This document shows positions 23,117 to 38,917 of a stretch of DNA of 64,000 nucleotides, piece by piece; within the stretch, counting starts at the first letter, position 1, and each line of letters starts with the position of its first letter. The translations under genes were made by a program, and so were the position numbers. This DNA is from Pochonia chlamydosporia 170 (lineage: Eukaryota > Ascomycota > Sordariomycetes > Hypocreales > Clavicipitaceae), in the NCBI RefSeq assembly GCF_001653235.2, contig NC_035792.1, positions 3,782,001 through 3,846,000 of the forward strand. The letters are read 5' to 3'. Below the pieces are notes generated by a model. That model ran no database searches and was not told the origin of the DNA. It saw only the letters and a program-made list of their open reading frames with translations.

Positions 23117-24433
23117 TTTGGCGGTTTGTGAGGGTTGATGTGTTGCTTGAGCTTGGAGGTGGTGATGCTCGAATTTGGGAGGACTAAATTTCAGGGACGG
23201 TCACGTGATGCGATGCTGGTGTATGCAGCCGTGTTCGCGCAATGTATGGCTTGCTACGGAGCAGATTTGGCATTTGATTGTTTATGGAAGTTTTCAGTGT
23301 TGGCTATTTTGATCTTTTGACTGATTAGAATTATTATCTCATAAGTTGCGGTGCAATGCCGCTGCGATGGAGGTCTCGTACTCAGCTTGAGTATGCTAGC
23401 CATTCTACTGGTAAGATCAATTGTTGTACACACGTCTAGTTGAGTTGTGAATTAGGTGTGAGTTTCCTTAGAATGACTATACTGGTGCAAATAAATGACC
23501 ATGTAAAATAATAATCTCAGTTTATGTAATTTTCTGAGAGTTCTGTTTGCCAAGTTTTCGTCGCACGAATCGACTGACATGTAGGTCACCAAGAGTGTCA
23601 TTAGCAACTCCAACAACCCCAGACCACAGCCAAGAAACAAACTACCTAGGTGGTTACAGTCATGCAGAAAACGGACAACCCAAAATAGATCACTACAATA
23701 ATAATTAGCCGTAGTTGATTATTCTAAGGTTCCTGTTCTATGTTTACTACGTGCAGACGAGTTTCAAATCTGCTACAGGGTAGGCAACTTTCAATGCACC
23801 ACCAGATTACCTAAGTTCTCGAGTAGCTGAAACTGCTCTTCCAATTCATAAAACCTCAAAATACGAAAGAGACAACCACGGACATTCAATAAATACTCGC
23901 AACCATTCATCTCTGGACATTTCCCTCCGTCGCCACCAGTTCAATTCACCCATCAAGCCCCACAACGTTCACATGCTGCCCCTTCCCTTCCCCCAACTTG
24001 CCCCAATGCGAAGAGTCGCCAGCTAATATCGGCCCCACAATCGGCCATGGTTATCCTCGGCTGAACGGCCAATCTGGAGGTCGGAGGGACCTGTCAGAGA
24101 TGCAGCCCGCATCATATCAATCCGACCAAAACCACGGCAATGTCTTTGGCAACTAAATTCTCGGCTTTAATTTTTTTCTGTTTGGCCACATAATTGCAAC
24201 TTTTTGATCGTCTTGCCAGATTCTTCCTGTGACGAATTTGAAACCCCCGGCCGTCTGACCGTCACATCACTTGGACGGTCGTTTATCGTGGGTTAGGTAT
24301 TCAATTCAATTGGCACCGCAACCCGCCGTTACCGTCATCCTCCGCGACTCCTCCCACCTTCTTCACCTTCTCTCACCTCCTCACCTACCAAAATTTTGCA
24401 TCCCTCGCAAATTCCTCAACCTCCATTACCGCC
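23117..24433. promoter_or_regulatory. Divergent upstream region of MRPS12 and the acyl-CoA dehydrogenase gene
   Basis: About 1.3 kb. Holds the TCACGTGA palindrome near MRPS12 and a C/T-rich stretch (about 24340-24430) immediately before the acyl-CoA dehydrogenase ATG. It also has an AT-rich middle (about 23500-23720). No gene recognised. Confidence 0.5.
23201..23208. promoter_or_regulatory. TCACGTGA E-box upstream of MRPS12
   Basis: Perfect 8-bp palindrome of the Cbf1 type, 85 bp upstream of the uS12m start. Cbf1-family proteins are known to control respiratory and ribosomal genes in several yeasts. A role here is inference from position only. Confidence 0.4.
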
Positions 24434-25902
24434 ATGTCTTCCTTCTCACGGGTTCTGCGCCCTGCCCTCCGGGGCTCAAGGGGTCTTGCCCAGACTGTCG
24501 CTACATCTAGCCGCGTTGCTCGACCCGCCGTCGTTCGCAGCGTAAATATGTAAGTTGTATTGTTGGCGCCGAGCAAAAAACAACAAAGTTACCTTACCCG
24601 GATGCCACGTCAAACCTGCATTAGAAGCCTTCACAGGAAAGCTATGACACTTACCACACAATTTGCTAACATGGTTGAAGCGCTCGCCCTCTATCCACCA
24701 CTTCTGCCCTCCGCTCCGAAACCATTGATATCACGGACATCCCTCCCACCCCCATCAGCCACCTCTCCGAGGTTGAGGCCGCCATGGCCGAGTCTGTCAA
24801 CAAGTTCGCCAACGAGGTCATCCTCCCCAAGGCTCGCGACATGGACGAGGCCGAGGAGATGGACCCCACCATTGTGCAGCAGCTCTTTGAGCAGGGCCTC
24901 ATGGGCGTCGAGATCCCCGAGGAGTACGGCGGCGCCGGCATGAACTTCACCTCTGCCATCATCGGCATTGAGGAGCTCGCCCGCGCTGACCCCAGCGTCA
25001 GTGTCATGGTGGACGTCCACAACACGCTCTGCAACACTGCCATCATCAACTACGGCTCCGAGGCCCTCAAGAAGAAGTGGTTGCCCAAGCTGGCCACCAA
25101 CACTGTCGCATCCTTCTGCTTGTCCGAGCCTGTCTCCGGCTCCGATGCCTTCGCCATGGCCACTCGCGCCGAAGAGACGGCCGACGGCTTCAAGATCAAC
25201 GGCGGCAAGATGTGGATCACCAACTCCAAGGAGGCCGAGTTCTTCATCGTCTTCGCCAACCTCGACCCCAGCAAGGGCTACCGTGGTATCACCGCCTTTG
25301 TCGTGGAGAAGAACACCCCCGGATTCTCCATCGCCAAGAAGGAGAAGAAGCTCGGTATCCGCGCCAGCAGCACCTGCGTCCTCAACTTTGACGACGTCCT
25401 CATCCCTAAGGAGAACCTGCTCGGCGAGCGTGGTCAGGGCTACAAATACGCCATCAGCCTCCTCAACGAAGGCCGCATCGGTATTGCCGCCCAAATGACC
25501 GGTCTGGCATTGGGATCCTTCGAAAACGCAGTCAAGTACGTCTGGAACGACCGCAAGCAGTTCGGTTCCCTGGTCGGTGAATTCCAGGGCATGCAGCACC
25601 AGATTGCTCAGTCGTACACCGAAATCGCTGCCGCCCGCGCCCTCGTCTACAACGCCGCCCGCAAGAAGGAGGCAGGCGAGGATTTCGTCAGAGACGCTGC
25701 CATGGCCAAGCTGTACGCTTCCCAGGTCGCCGGTCGTGTTTCTGGCCTGGCAGTTGAGTGGATGGGTGGTATGGGTTTCGTTCGTGAGGGCCTGGCTGAG
25801 AAGTTTTGGCGTGACAGCAAGATCGGTGCCATCTATGAAGGCACCAGCAACATTCAGCTCAACACTATTGCCAAGTTGTTGCAAAAGGAGTACACCAACT
25901 AA
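24434..25902 (+). CDS. Mitochondrial short/branched-chain acyl-CoA dehydrogenase
   Basis: FAD enzyme of the mitochondrial matrix oxidising short or 2-methyl branched acyl-CoAs (isoleucine/valine breakdown, short-chain beta-oxidation). Exons 24434-24549 and 24681-25902 give 445 aa. The first exon encodes an Arg/Ser-rich presequence (MSSFSRVLRPALRGSRGLAQ) and the second continues ARPLSTTSALRSE, still targeting-like. Then come the N-terminal helical domain (IPEEYGGAGMNF), FCLSEPVSGSDA (FAD/substrate loop) and KMWITNS. EKKLGIRASSTCVLNFDDV and RIGIAAQMTGLALG follow, and near the end IYEGTSNIQLNTIAKLL, whose Glu is the catalytic base in this subfamily. Third codon positions are strongly C-biased compared with neighbours, suggesting high expression. 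Sequence style is closest to ACADSB-type enzymes; exact chain preference cannot be read from sequence. Confidence 0.9.
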
Positions 25903-26597
25903 GGAGATGAATCTCTAGGGGATGTACAAGGATATTTTCCTGTTAGCATGTCATTTCAGCATAACAACAATACTCTAGAAGGAATAAAAAAAATGTTAAA
26001 GAATATTGTCCAGTCGTGATGTGAAATGGCATGACTCTAGAGTCTTATGAAAATTATCCCATACAGTCTGTGGTAAAAGTATCTGCCCACACCTGAGTAT
26101 AAACCGACACATCTCAATATGTCGTAGCATATAACGCGATATGCGATACCTTGTACTTGTTTAAGTACTTTTGATCCCCCACTGTATGTGTGCAACAATC
26201 TGCTATTTGGTATAGTTGATATATTCCCCATCAAGAGGCTTCTCTATTAATAATTGCTATCATCCACGCTGTTATAATATCCCCAACTAATCCTTCCTCC
26301 AAAACTTTTTTTTAACCTCCGCCATCGCTGCTTCAAAAACACATATATCCACGTTAGTTTAAACACTGATGCAAGGTAACGAGTGTGATATCAAACAAAA
26401 CCTCTCGCGCGTGCTTCCCAAAGCCATCCTCGCCTTTGCCCTCTTTTTCTGCACTCGCGACCAGCTTCACTTCCATACAGCACACTCCCTTGCCCTCATC
26501 AAGTGTATGATGAGCACCTCTGACTGACACATAACTCTTGTGCGCCCAAGACCCTCACACAGTCAGATCATGCTCATATATCCTAATAATTCGTTCC
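25903..26597. other. Convergent 3' region of the acyl-CoA dehydrogenase gene and PKC1
   Basis: About 700 bp, AT-rich, with several AATAAA/AATAAT-like words (e.g. near 25983). No ORF with coding character. Confidence 0.5.
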
Positions 26598-30498
<3,901 letters not shown>

Positions 30499-33205
30499 GG
30501 CAGGCAAGAGGCAGGGCGCGATGCGTTCGCGCTGGACGGGTGGTGAAAAGACAGAGGCAGCTTGAGCTTGGAGTCTGGTGCAAAGTCGAGGTCGAAGGTT
30601 GAGCAGCCGGCAGCCACAAGATGAACAAAAAGAGGGGACTAGCCTAGCCTCGCCGCACCAGAGGGAATCGATGCGAGGTGCTTGTGCGTATCTTATAGGA
30701 AAGGCCGGGCTACTTGACGAGCACGAGTTAAGAATGAAAAGGTCGGCAGCGGGTAGAAATGGGAAAATAAACCCGGCTGATATGCCCACGACACCTGTTG
30801 ACTGCTTGGGGGGGTTCGAGGGGAGCAAAAGGAACGGACGGGGTCAAGTGAAGTGGGTTGGTTGTTTTTGTCGGCTTGTGGGCATGGAGGGAAAGATGTC
30901 GTCAGTGACGAGGTGACATGGGCATGGGCATGGGCATGGGCCAGACTGGGAGGAAAAGCCAGGCACTTGAGCACCTGAGCGCATGAGGGGTCTGGTGCCG
31001 AGCCTAGCACTAGCACAGCACAGCGCAGGTCAGTCAACAAGCAACAACATTGAAAGCTGCCGGTCGAGGTGCCGATCAGCCCAATTCAGGTTTGGTCAAG
31101 TCTGGTCGCTTTCCAAGCTTCAAGAAAGGGTGAAAGGAACCATGGGCTTCGGCTTTTTTCTCCCGCACAAACACCATATCGCCTGCATCAGAGGCATGGA
31201 GGCACATGCAACAACAGGTCAACAGCTCTGTTTGGTCTGGCCTCGTAGGACTTTGGACCAGGGCAGGAGTCTGGTAGGACTTGCCTTGACCTGACCAGAC
31301 CAGACTTGTTCTTCTCACTTGACAAGCCGGCCAAGTGCCAGCCAGAGTGGGCTGTGCGTCCGGTGCTTCATTGGGCTGGTCCATGTCCAGTCTGCTCTTG
31401 TGGATGGCGGGGTTCCGGCTGCAGCTCCCAGAGCCCATTCCAACATTGAATATTGACCAGACATGGATCTTGACCTTGACTTGAAGCAATCATGTCTCAA
31501 CTGCTCGGCTCTGGGAATTGACCAGTCAAACTGTCTCTATTCTTGTCGCCACAACGCATCAACATGTCTACTACTAGACTCTTCGTATTGAAACTGCTAT
31601 CAACAACCCACTTTTGTTCAATATCCAGCCTACTGCTAACATTGGCTTGCACTTGACACTTGCTCAACCTCATACATCCGCCTGCCTTACACATACGTGA
31701 GCATCATCACCAACCACAACTTTTGAAACGTGTCAAAGCTCGTCTCGGAAGCCATCAAAGGCTGCTGCACTGAAGGCTTCAAATTGCGAAACAAACACAC
31801 AATTGTAGTTAGACGGACGCCTACTACCAGTATTTATCGCCCCCTTTTGCCACCTTTGCAAACCGCCATCACAACACATTTGGAATCATCCTGCTATTCT
31901 TATCTAGCGCTCAACTAAGCGTGTACCGGAGCTAAGCCGCTCCGATCTAGTCACAGTCTTCACCGTGTCTAGGGGGTTATGAAACTGTGTCTGGGCTAGA
32001 GCCGGGTATAACATTTTAGCATTTCAACAGCTGGCTCTCTACATGATTGCTGTTGACATCAAGCTTCATCATTTCACCAATTCGTCAACCTATCTGATGG
32101 GAAACTGATATGCACACAATAGCTCGTGGTCTGTACGGAGCAGTCTCCAGCCTATGAGCAACTTGCACGCAGTATTCACAAAAGTAAAACATCCCGGTCT
32201 GATAACCTTTCTGTTTACAGTCAAACAGACATGGCTGAGCCTTGCTCCATGCTGCCGCCCAACAGCGGTGTCATTGCCTTGTGAGTCTCTTGCATATTGA
32301 ACATGTACATCCCCACTTGGCTGACATGGCAGAGACAATGACAACCCAGTTGGGATGCGTAAAATGCGCAACAGCATCAGATAGGTAACCTGATGGATCG
32401 ACAAGAGATTCAGCTTCTGCAATGACTCAGTTCTCGCTTTTTCGCCATGCAACATCAAAGACTACCGGGGAGGTAGACACGTATTCGTGATGGCAATGAC
32501 TCTGGCGGCCTCTACAGTGACGACATAGGTGGGATGAAATCTGGGGCAACGTTCCCGCGAGAATTCTGCCAGTTCGTATAATCTTGTTGAATCAAACCTT
32601 CAATCGGTGGAAACCGAATCGTAAATCGGCTCAAGATTCATCCCCGAGTGCATGTGGGGTTTCGGCAGGCATAGGGAGGTAGCCAGGTCTGCCAGGGTTG
32701 CGAGGCGCCACAACGCCACTGTCGATTTCCGACTTCAAGGGGCATGTGCTCTCCATGAACTATTATTTTGCTCATGTGCCATAAAGACCCCTATTCAGAC
32801 CCTGATCCCATGTTGCAGTGGACCAGGGCAGGGCTGGAGGCCTACCGACATCTCCAAAGAGGTGCTTCAGACGTCATTGTCAACAAGGACGCAAGACGAT
32901 GAAAGTTGAGAGAAGGGGGAGAGTAACTGGCAAGCAGTTGGGAAAGGTTTGGCTATCTTCTTACTCTAGGATGGGCCCAAGTGATGATTTGCAAAAGTTA
33001 AACGTTCCGGGGATTAATGTTGCTTGATACTATGCACTCACGGAGATTGTAGGTCAGTGACACCATCATCGTCTGGTACTTAAGTAGGCAGAACGATTCA
33101 CTGGGCTTCAAGTCTTCAATTGAGTTACCCCGTCCTCTAGTATAATACACTATCCATGATACAAAACAAATCGAAGGGCTAGATATGCACGCTCATTCAT
33201 ATACA
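30499..33205. other. 2.7-kb upstream region of PKC1
   Basis: Runs from the PKC1 start to the 3' end of SHE9. No recognisable gene. It contains four tandem CATGGG units (30917-30940) and a dense set of GGTCTGG/CCAGAC words between 31090 and 31530. A CA- and pyrimidine-rich tract lies at 31680-31910. Probably promoter and 5' leader of PKC1 in its nearer part. Confidence 0.5.
30917..30940 (+). repeat. CATGGG x4 tandem hexamer
   Basis: Four perfect copies of a six-base unit about 420 bp upstream of the PKC1 start codon. Read directly from the sequence; no known function. Confidence 0.9.
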
Positions 33206-34399
33206 TCATGTCCTTCTCAGGAGCAGTACCGCTATACTTCCAGCAACTGCTGCTCCCGTCACAGCGCCTTGGAACGCCAACGTAGAAGCATCCCTCATCC
33301 GCAGGTCAATTCTTCTTTCACTGACCAAGTCGGCAGCAGCAGCCTGCCATCGAGCCGGGTCCGCCAGGAATTCCTTCCAGGTTCCTTCCGTCAATGGACT
33401 CGACGCAGTCTCTGGCTCCACGGGCACAGCCGCAGGCGAATGTTGCACTGGTACGGGAACAGCCTCCTCCTTCTTGGTGAGAGACATCTTGACAGCTTCC
33501 AACTCGCCGCGGACCTCTTCCAATACCTTCTTCTCTTCCTCAACCACGCCTTTGACAAGACGCCTTCTTCGCCAAGGTTCTGCAAAAAACTGCAGCACAA
33601 CGAATAACAGAAAGTTCATGCCCATCAGACCCCACGTGCCCCATGTACTGGCACGGCGTATTCTATCACTCCATATTTGCTCCTCGTGGTAACGCTTCAG
33701 TATCCCGGCGTTGAGACGCTGGCTCAGACTTTGCTCCTCAGCCTCGGCCTCGGTCAAAGCCTCCTGAGCGCTGGACACCTCCCCTTCCAGAACATGGTCT
33801 GTTCTGTAGAGTTCCGTAAATCGCTCCAGGTCGGCCGGGGACCATGTATCTTTGCGAGCGAGCAAAGTCGTCACTTCTCGTTGCGTGGTAGCTCTTTTCG
33901 TGTTGGATGTTTTGTAGGCCTGACGAACATTTCGAACCGTGGCATGGGCTTCCGCTAGTTGGGCTTCTAAAGCGTCATTCTCTTTCTTGATGCCTTCGAT
34001 GGATGAGTACCCCGTTATATCGTTTAGAGTTTGCGAAGCCGTGAGTACTCGTGCCTGGAGATTATCCATGGCCTGACTGAACTTTTGGTTCAACTCGCTG
34101 CGACGACTGTCTGTGACTGATGGCAGGTCCTTGGCTGGCTGCGCTGAATCTTGCGTCTTCGTATCGGCGCCATTTCTCAGAATGGACGATGACTCAGTAT
34201 TCTTAGGCGGAATTTGCGACGAGAAGGACCGTGATTGAGGACTATGGCGTGCACAACGCTGCAGGCCAGTGACTGGCTTTGCAGCGAACAAGCTCTCTCG
34301 AGTTCTTGTTTGCTGGGCGAAGGCTGTGACATCCCGTCCTAGAATTCTCCTGCCGCCAGCCCAAGCTGCTCGAGCCATTGGGCCGCCAAACGGCTGCAT
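33206..34399 (-). CDS. SHE9: SHE9/MDM33-like mitochondrial inner membrane protein
   Basis: Inner-membrane protein that shapes mitochondria; in yeast its loss gives large ring-shaped mitochondria, and excess causes septation. Single exon, 397 aa from the ATG at 34399. Residues 1-60 are Arg/Ala/Ser-rich without acidic runs and end SRSFSSQ, a targeting presequence. Coiled-coil regions span about 100-160 and 195-245 (ELNQKFSQAMDNLQARVLTASQTLNDITGYS is the family-typical first block when read in pieces). Next comes a membrane span at about 252-273 (WGLMGMNFLLFVVLQFF) followed by EPWRRRRLV. A C-terminal span lies at about 376-394, ending LLLRRT. This architecture of matrix coiled coils between two spans matches She9/Mdm33. 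The open frame continues upstream to 34561 but lacks targeting character, so I use the MQPFGG start. Confidence 0.85.
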   Translation of the reverse strand: MQPFGGPMARAAWAGGRRILGRDVTAFAQQTRTRESLFAAKPVTGLQRCARHSPQSRSFSSQIPPKNTESSSILRNGADTKTQDSAQPAKDLPSVTDSRRSELNQKFSQAMDNLQARVLTASQTLNDITGYSSIEGIKKENDALEAQLAEAHATVRNVRQAYKTSNTKRATTQREVTTLLARKDTWSPADLERFTELYRTDHVLEGEVSSAQEALTEAEAEEQSLSQRLNAGILKRYHEEQIWSDRIRRASTWGTWGLMGMNFLLFVVLQFFAEPWRRRRLVKGVVEEEKKVLEEVRGELEAVKMSLTKKEEAVPVPVQHSPAAVPVEPETASSPLTEGTWKEFLADPARWQAAAADLVSERRIDLRMRDASTLAFQGAVTGAAVAGSIAVLLLRRT

Positions 34400-35206
34400 C
34401 GCGGGTGCCTCGGTCGAACGCAGGTCCAGTGAGTGTTGTTTCCTGTCGCTGCCGCTGAGGACGACCAAAATACCGAAATCGCGATGTTGAGACCACTGGC
34501 CTTTGGGTGGCTCATGCTTTCTGCCGCGAATCCAAGGACTGTAGTCTGGTGCTCCAGGCACTGGTTCCTGACCGCCCTCGGGGAGGAACGGCGCTGGCCC
34601 GAATTTCGGCTCAGTTGTTGGGCATTCTGTACAGGTCCAAATCAGCAGAGAACTGCAGGAGGCGTTGGCGGTGTGCGGCGCTTCAGGGGACCGGCATCAG
34701 TGGGGCACCCGGCTTTCAACCAACGGCCAGCCAGCGGCCACGGCGACCCTCCATGACGACATTTGGACCTGCACAGTCTGGGTCGCAGCTTGCGAAGACG
34801 GCCCAGTCGCAAACGCCGCAAACTCTCGACGACTTTTCTCAAAATTTTGGTGTTTTGGCTGGGTGATGAGTTTTTTTAATGGGTCTTGGCTTTTATCATT
34901 AGTGGACACACGGGTATTTGTCTTATCAATTGACGTCCTGGTAACGGCTTGTTGAACCTCAACGTTCTTTGGTAGTCTTAAATCTTTCGAATTCTTTTCT
35001 TCGTAACGACGGAAGGAACTGACCGCCCCTCGTTTGCCTCTCCATTGACAGCGACAACCCTCCGATTTGTGACAGGACACACAAATTGTACGACACGATC
35101 ACATTACCAAACTTCCAGTCGTCAACGATCGCTCGCTACATCCCATCGTGTCTGAAATCGGCGCTTCTTCATCCAACCCAGCAGCAACTCCTCAACATCC
35201 AACACA
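34400..35206. promoter_or_regulatory. Divergent promoter of SHE9 and the HAD phosphatase
   Basis: About 800 bp between two divergent starts. Two opposite-strand ORFs of roughly 120 codons lie here (34507-34866 plus, 34697-35080 minus). I recognise neither, so I treat the stretch as promoter/leader. Confidence 0.45.
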
Positions 35207-36082
35207 ATGGGTTCCGTTAACAATGAAACCCCGGCCCTTGCCACCAACCCCAAGTTCATCTTCTTCACCGATTTCGACGGCACCGTCACCACCGCCGACT
35301 CCAATGACTACATGACGGACAACCTGGGCTACGGCGTAGAAAAGCGCCGCCAGGGCAACAAGGACGTGCTCACGGGCAAGCTGAACTTTCGCGAGTCGTT
35401 CCAGGACATGCTGGACAGCATCACCACGCCTTACAACGAATGCATTGACATCCTGTTGCAAAAGATTACGCTTGACCCTGGTTTCAAGGAGTTTTACGAC
35501 TGGTCGCGCGAGAACAATGTCCCCATCGTCATTCTCAGCGGTGGTATGACACCTATCATCCGCGCCTTGCTGGACAAGCTGCTGGGTCCTGGTTGGGATA
35601 TTCAAATTGTCAGCAACGATGTGAGACCCAGAGAAGGCAAGACCATCAACGAAAAGGGTGGATGGAGAATTGAGTTCCACGATGACAGGTAAGATTCGCA
35701 GATGCCTGAATCATTTAGGTGTTTAATTCATGAAGCTAAGGTGTCTGGATTAGCATTCACGGTCACGACAAGTCCATCGAGATCCGAAAGTACTCGTCTT
35801 TGCCCAACCGACCTATCATGTTTTACGCTGGTGACGGTGTTTCCGATTTGTCTGCTGCCAAGGAGACTGACTTGCTTTTCGCAAAGGCTGGCAAAGGTAT
35901 GTACTTTAATGTTGCTACCACTGATGTTTTCTAACTGGAATTGCGTAGATCTTGTGACTTGGTGCGAGAACGAAAAGGTCCCATTTGTCACCTTTAAGGA
36001 CTGGACCAGCATTACCCAGACTGTCAAGGACATTGCCGCAGGGAAGATTACCGTTCAGGACGCTGCCAGAGGGCGTATCTGA
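35207..36082 (+). CDS. HAD-superfamily phosphatase (PSP/MtnX-like, yeast Pyp1/YNL010W type)
   Basis: Cytosolic small-molecule phosphatase of the haloacid dehalogenase superfamily. Three exons, 35207-35688, 35754-35896 and 35949-36082, give 252 aa. Motif I is FFTDFDGTVTTADSND (Asp nucleophile and Asp general acid, about residues 22-24). Motif II is IVILSGGMTPII (Ser near 112), then a Lys in the following region, and motif IV is FYAGDGVSDLSAA (paired Asp for Mg2+). The cap-domain insert after motif I, with YGVEKRRQGNKDVLTGKLNFRESF, fits the PSP-like C1 cap. Yeast YNL010W is the nearest protein I recall; its reported role is polyol phosphate hydrolysis. The substrate of this protein cannot be told from sequence. 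Confidence 0.85.
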
Positions 36083-36448
36083 GCAAGCCCACTTGAATTG
36101 ACGATTTCACGAAAAAGAATAAGAGATAGAGTTTTCTCCGAACGCCGAGCACCGTTTGCGAATCGCACCGCCAAAGGATCATGATAGAACGGTTTATTTC
36201 TGAACCGATAGATTTTGTGCACTTTAAAGAAGGAAACTTATGGCGGAAACGAATTAGACTTGATACAACTGGCTGCTTTTATATTCTAAGAGTGGGACCA
36301 GATAGATATACAATACATTAACTACAAGGCATCCTTTAACAACAAACTTGTTGTGTTCTCAGTATCCATTATCTTCCAATCCATTACATTCAGTAGCATT
36401 GGCAACCACGCTTACACCAAATATTTCTGCCAACCCCCGTCCCATCCA
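36083..36448. other. Convergent 3' region
   Basis: About 370 bp between the HAD phosphatase stop (+) and the MFS transporter stop (-). Nothing recognised. Confidence 0.5.
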
Positions 36449-38003
36449 TTACTCTGACCTCTTATTCTCAATAGGCATAGCATACCAGCACAACAGCATC
36501 ACAACGAACAACCCAATAACAATCGGATGAAGAACATACGTCCCAACCGCCTGCGCCAACATACCCGTAAAGAACGGCGCAACCGCACCGCCCAAGCTCC
36601 CGCACGCGCTGATCGTCCCCATGCCACTCAACGCATCCCGATGGGACATGGCGCGCATAAACACCGCCGCCGAGCACGGATAAACAGGTCCCAAAAGCAG
36701 ACCGACGATAGAAACGGCCACTGCATTTCCAACAATATTCGGGACCAGCCACACCAGTATCTGGAAGGCAATAGCCCCCACGATAAGGCCATACACAAAC
36801 TTCTTCTCGCCGATACGCTGCGCCGGCCCGGACAGGAAGAATCGTCCCGCCGTAATGCCAGCCCAGAAACCGGACGATACGTATCCCACTGACGAAGGAT
36901 CGCCATCACGGACATTAATCAAGAAGGAAATCACCCATCCTGAAATAGAAACCTCCGCGCCTTGGTATGCAAAGATGAAGATCGCGCCGAGAAGAACCAC
37001 TCGCAACTTGAGGGTAGACGTCATGCCTAGCAAGAATGATCCATCGGGCTGTGCTTCACGCGCTCTCGCCGCAGGACTCTGTTCCTTTTCAAAAGACCAG
37101 AATGACCAAAGCGCCATGGCGAGCGATATCAGCACCACGCCCAGAGTGATGATGTAGTATCTACTCCAGATTGTTTCCGCAACAGTAACAAGAGCAGTAG
37201 CCATGAGGGGGCCGGAGATACCGCCGATGCCATACGTGCCGTGAAGGAGGCCCAGGATCAGAGTTCCATTTTGCAGGACGCCGCAAAAGGTGTTTCCCAT
37301 GGCGACGTTGATGGCAAGCCCGAATCCAACTAGGAAGAAGGCAAATATGACTAGGATGAAAGGACCGGTTGCAACGAGCGGTATGTATCCCAGGGCCATG
37401 CAGGCTTGGGATACGGCGAGGAGCTTTGCGCGGCCGAGCTTGGCTCTCATTATGTCGAGGACTATGGCGGCGACGACGAAGCCGAGTGCTTGGCCGACGA
37501 AGATGAGTGATACGACGCCGTATCCAATGTCGTAGTATCTGAATTGGTGGTCGTTAGTAGATAAGATGAGGTGAGGAGTGGAAATGGATGTACTTTTCCA
37601 TGTATGGGATCAAGGCACCTGCTGCGCTGTCACTCAGCCCATCGCCTAGACTGCAGAGACACAAGGACAGCAGTCTGAACCGGTTCATGAATGGGTTCCA
37701 AACACTCATTACGGTGTCTACTGCGTCGGGTGCAGGGTCTGGAGACGCAGGTCTGCTCATCTCCAGGTCCTCTGCATCGACTTCCCGAGGTGTAATTGGT
37801 TCGGAGGCGATGTAGTCGCCGCCATTTCCGGAGAGATTGTGAAGTTCTATGGGTTGACTCTCGAGAGCAGGTGCTCCTGGGTATGTCCTCTGGACAACTC
37901 TCTCCGGTGCTGTGAGAGGGATGGTGCTTTCAGAGTCTGGGGTGGGAGGTTGGTTGGAAGCTGGTTGGAGTTCGACCAGTGTTCTGAACATGGCTGTATC
38001 CAT
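36449..38003 (-). CDS. Major facilitator superfamily transporter (FucP/BSC6-like)
   Basis: Plasma- or organelle-membrane secondary transporter. Exons 37594-38003 and 36449-37538 give 499 aa. The first 100 residues are a polar cytosolic tail rich in Pro/Ser/Glu. About a dozen membrane helices then begin with FRLLSLCLCSLGDGLSDSAAGALIPYMEK, interrupted by the intron inside helix 1-2. The A-motif-like loop after helix 2 is VLDIMRAKLGRAKLL, and NTFCGVLQNGTLILGLLHGTYGIGG is characteristic of the FucP-like branch of fungal MFS proteins. The loop between helices 6 and 7 is polar, and the protein ends IENKRSE. The transported substrate is unknown; relatives are annotated fucose-permease-like or bypass-of-stop-codon 6, both weak functional labels. 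Confidence 0.85.
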
Positions 38004-38917
38004 GGTGGATAGGTTTTATTATTGGCCAAATGCCAATATTTTGTTTTATTATCTGGGAAGTTCAAACACAAGTATAAACTACATCAATTGGCAAGTTTAT
38101 CGTTTAAGATAGAGACGAAGTTGCTGGAACAAGGCTTCAGGCGAGATGGATATAAATATCGGAGCACTGTCAACCTCTGCCCCGCGATTGTGACTAACAA
38201 GTGATAATTTCTAAGCAACGGAATAGCTGAGTTTGGTGGTGTACACTACAGTACATATTTACAAGCGTTAACCGTTATCAAAATGCTCGTCCATTGAATT
38301 CACAATCGTATCGCCCGTCTTGGCTGCCAGGGCGTGGCCGACTACAGGTTGGCTAATTGCGGGCCGATTGAAGAATCTTCAAGTCAGCTGGACAGAGTTT
38401 GACGTTGACATTGGAAACCGGATTTAAGCTGCCCCTGTAGCAACGGTTCGGGTCTGCGGCCCGATTGATTGATACAATGCCTATCTTGTTTGACAAAGTT
38501 GCTGCCATGGGCGAGTTGAATGTATAGTTATACGATAGACATCGGCGTAGTTGACCTTTTTTGGAATTTGGCTTTTCGAGGAAGACAAATACGGTACAAC
38601 CTGACCTTATCCTGTGACCATCGCATGAATCAAACAATTAATTACCCAAACGCCGGGCCGGAGCATACTATCCATCAAAATCATGATAAAGACGGTGCCG
38701 CCCAATATGGAAATTCCGCTGAAACAGGGCACCTCAGAAAAAGAAAAGAAAAAGATGGTGGGCACCAAGTCGGTTCGTGGCTGCACCTGCCCGGGAGCTA
38801 CCCCTCCCTCGTCCCTCAACCCCTCCTTCAAGGGATCCGCGGTGATCCACCAAAATTTTTAGTTCTCTCAGCAAGGTTGGCAACTTTTGCAAACTGTCAA
38901 GACTTATCACCACAGCC
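38004..38917. promoter_or_regulatory. Divergent upstream region of the MFS gene and the EIF1AD-like gene
   Basis: About 900 bp. Contains TACAGTACA (around 38250) and a TATAAATAT-like element (about 38151). No gene recognised. Confidence 0.45.

Noticed and set aside
24691..25884. 397-codon antisense ORF opposite the acyl-CoA dehydrogenase gene
   Set aside because: Shadow of the strongly C-biased codons of the sense gene; its product is Gly/Val/Asp-rich without family resemblance.
31921..32020. Possible structured small RNA or tRNA-like sequence
   Set aside because: Although G/C-rich stem-like words occur, no cloverleaf, no B-box (GGTTCGANTCC) and no 5S rRNA internal motifs were found here or elsewhere in the window.
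34507..34866. 119-codon plus-strand ORF upstream of the HAD phosphatase
   Set aside because: It ends MTTFGPAQSG...NFGVLAG with no downstream exon before the next gene start and no family I can name; treated as divergent promoter.
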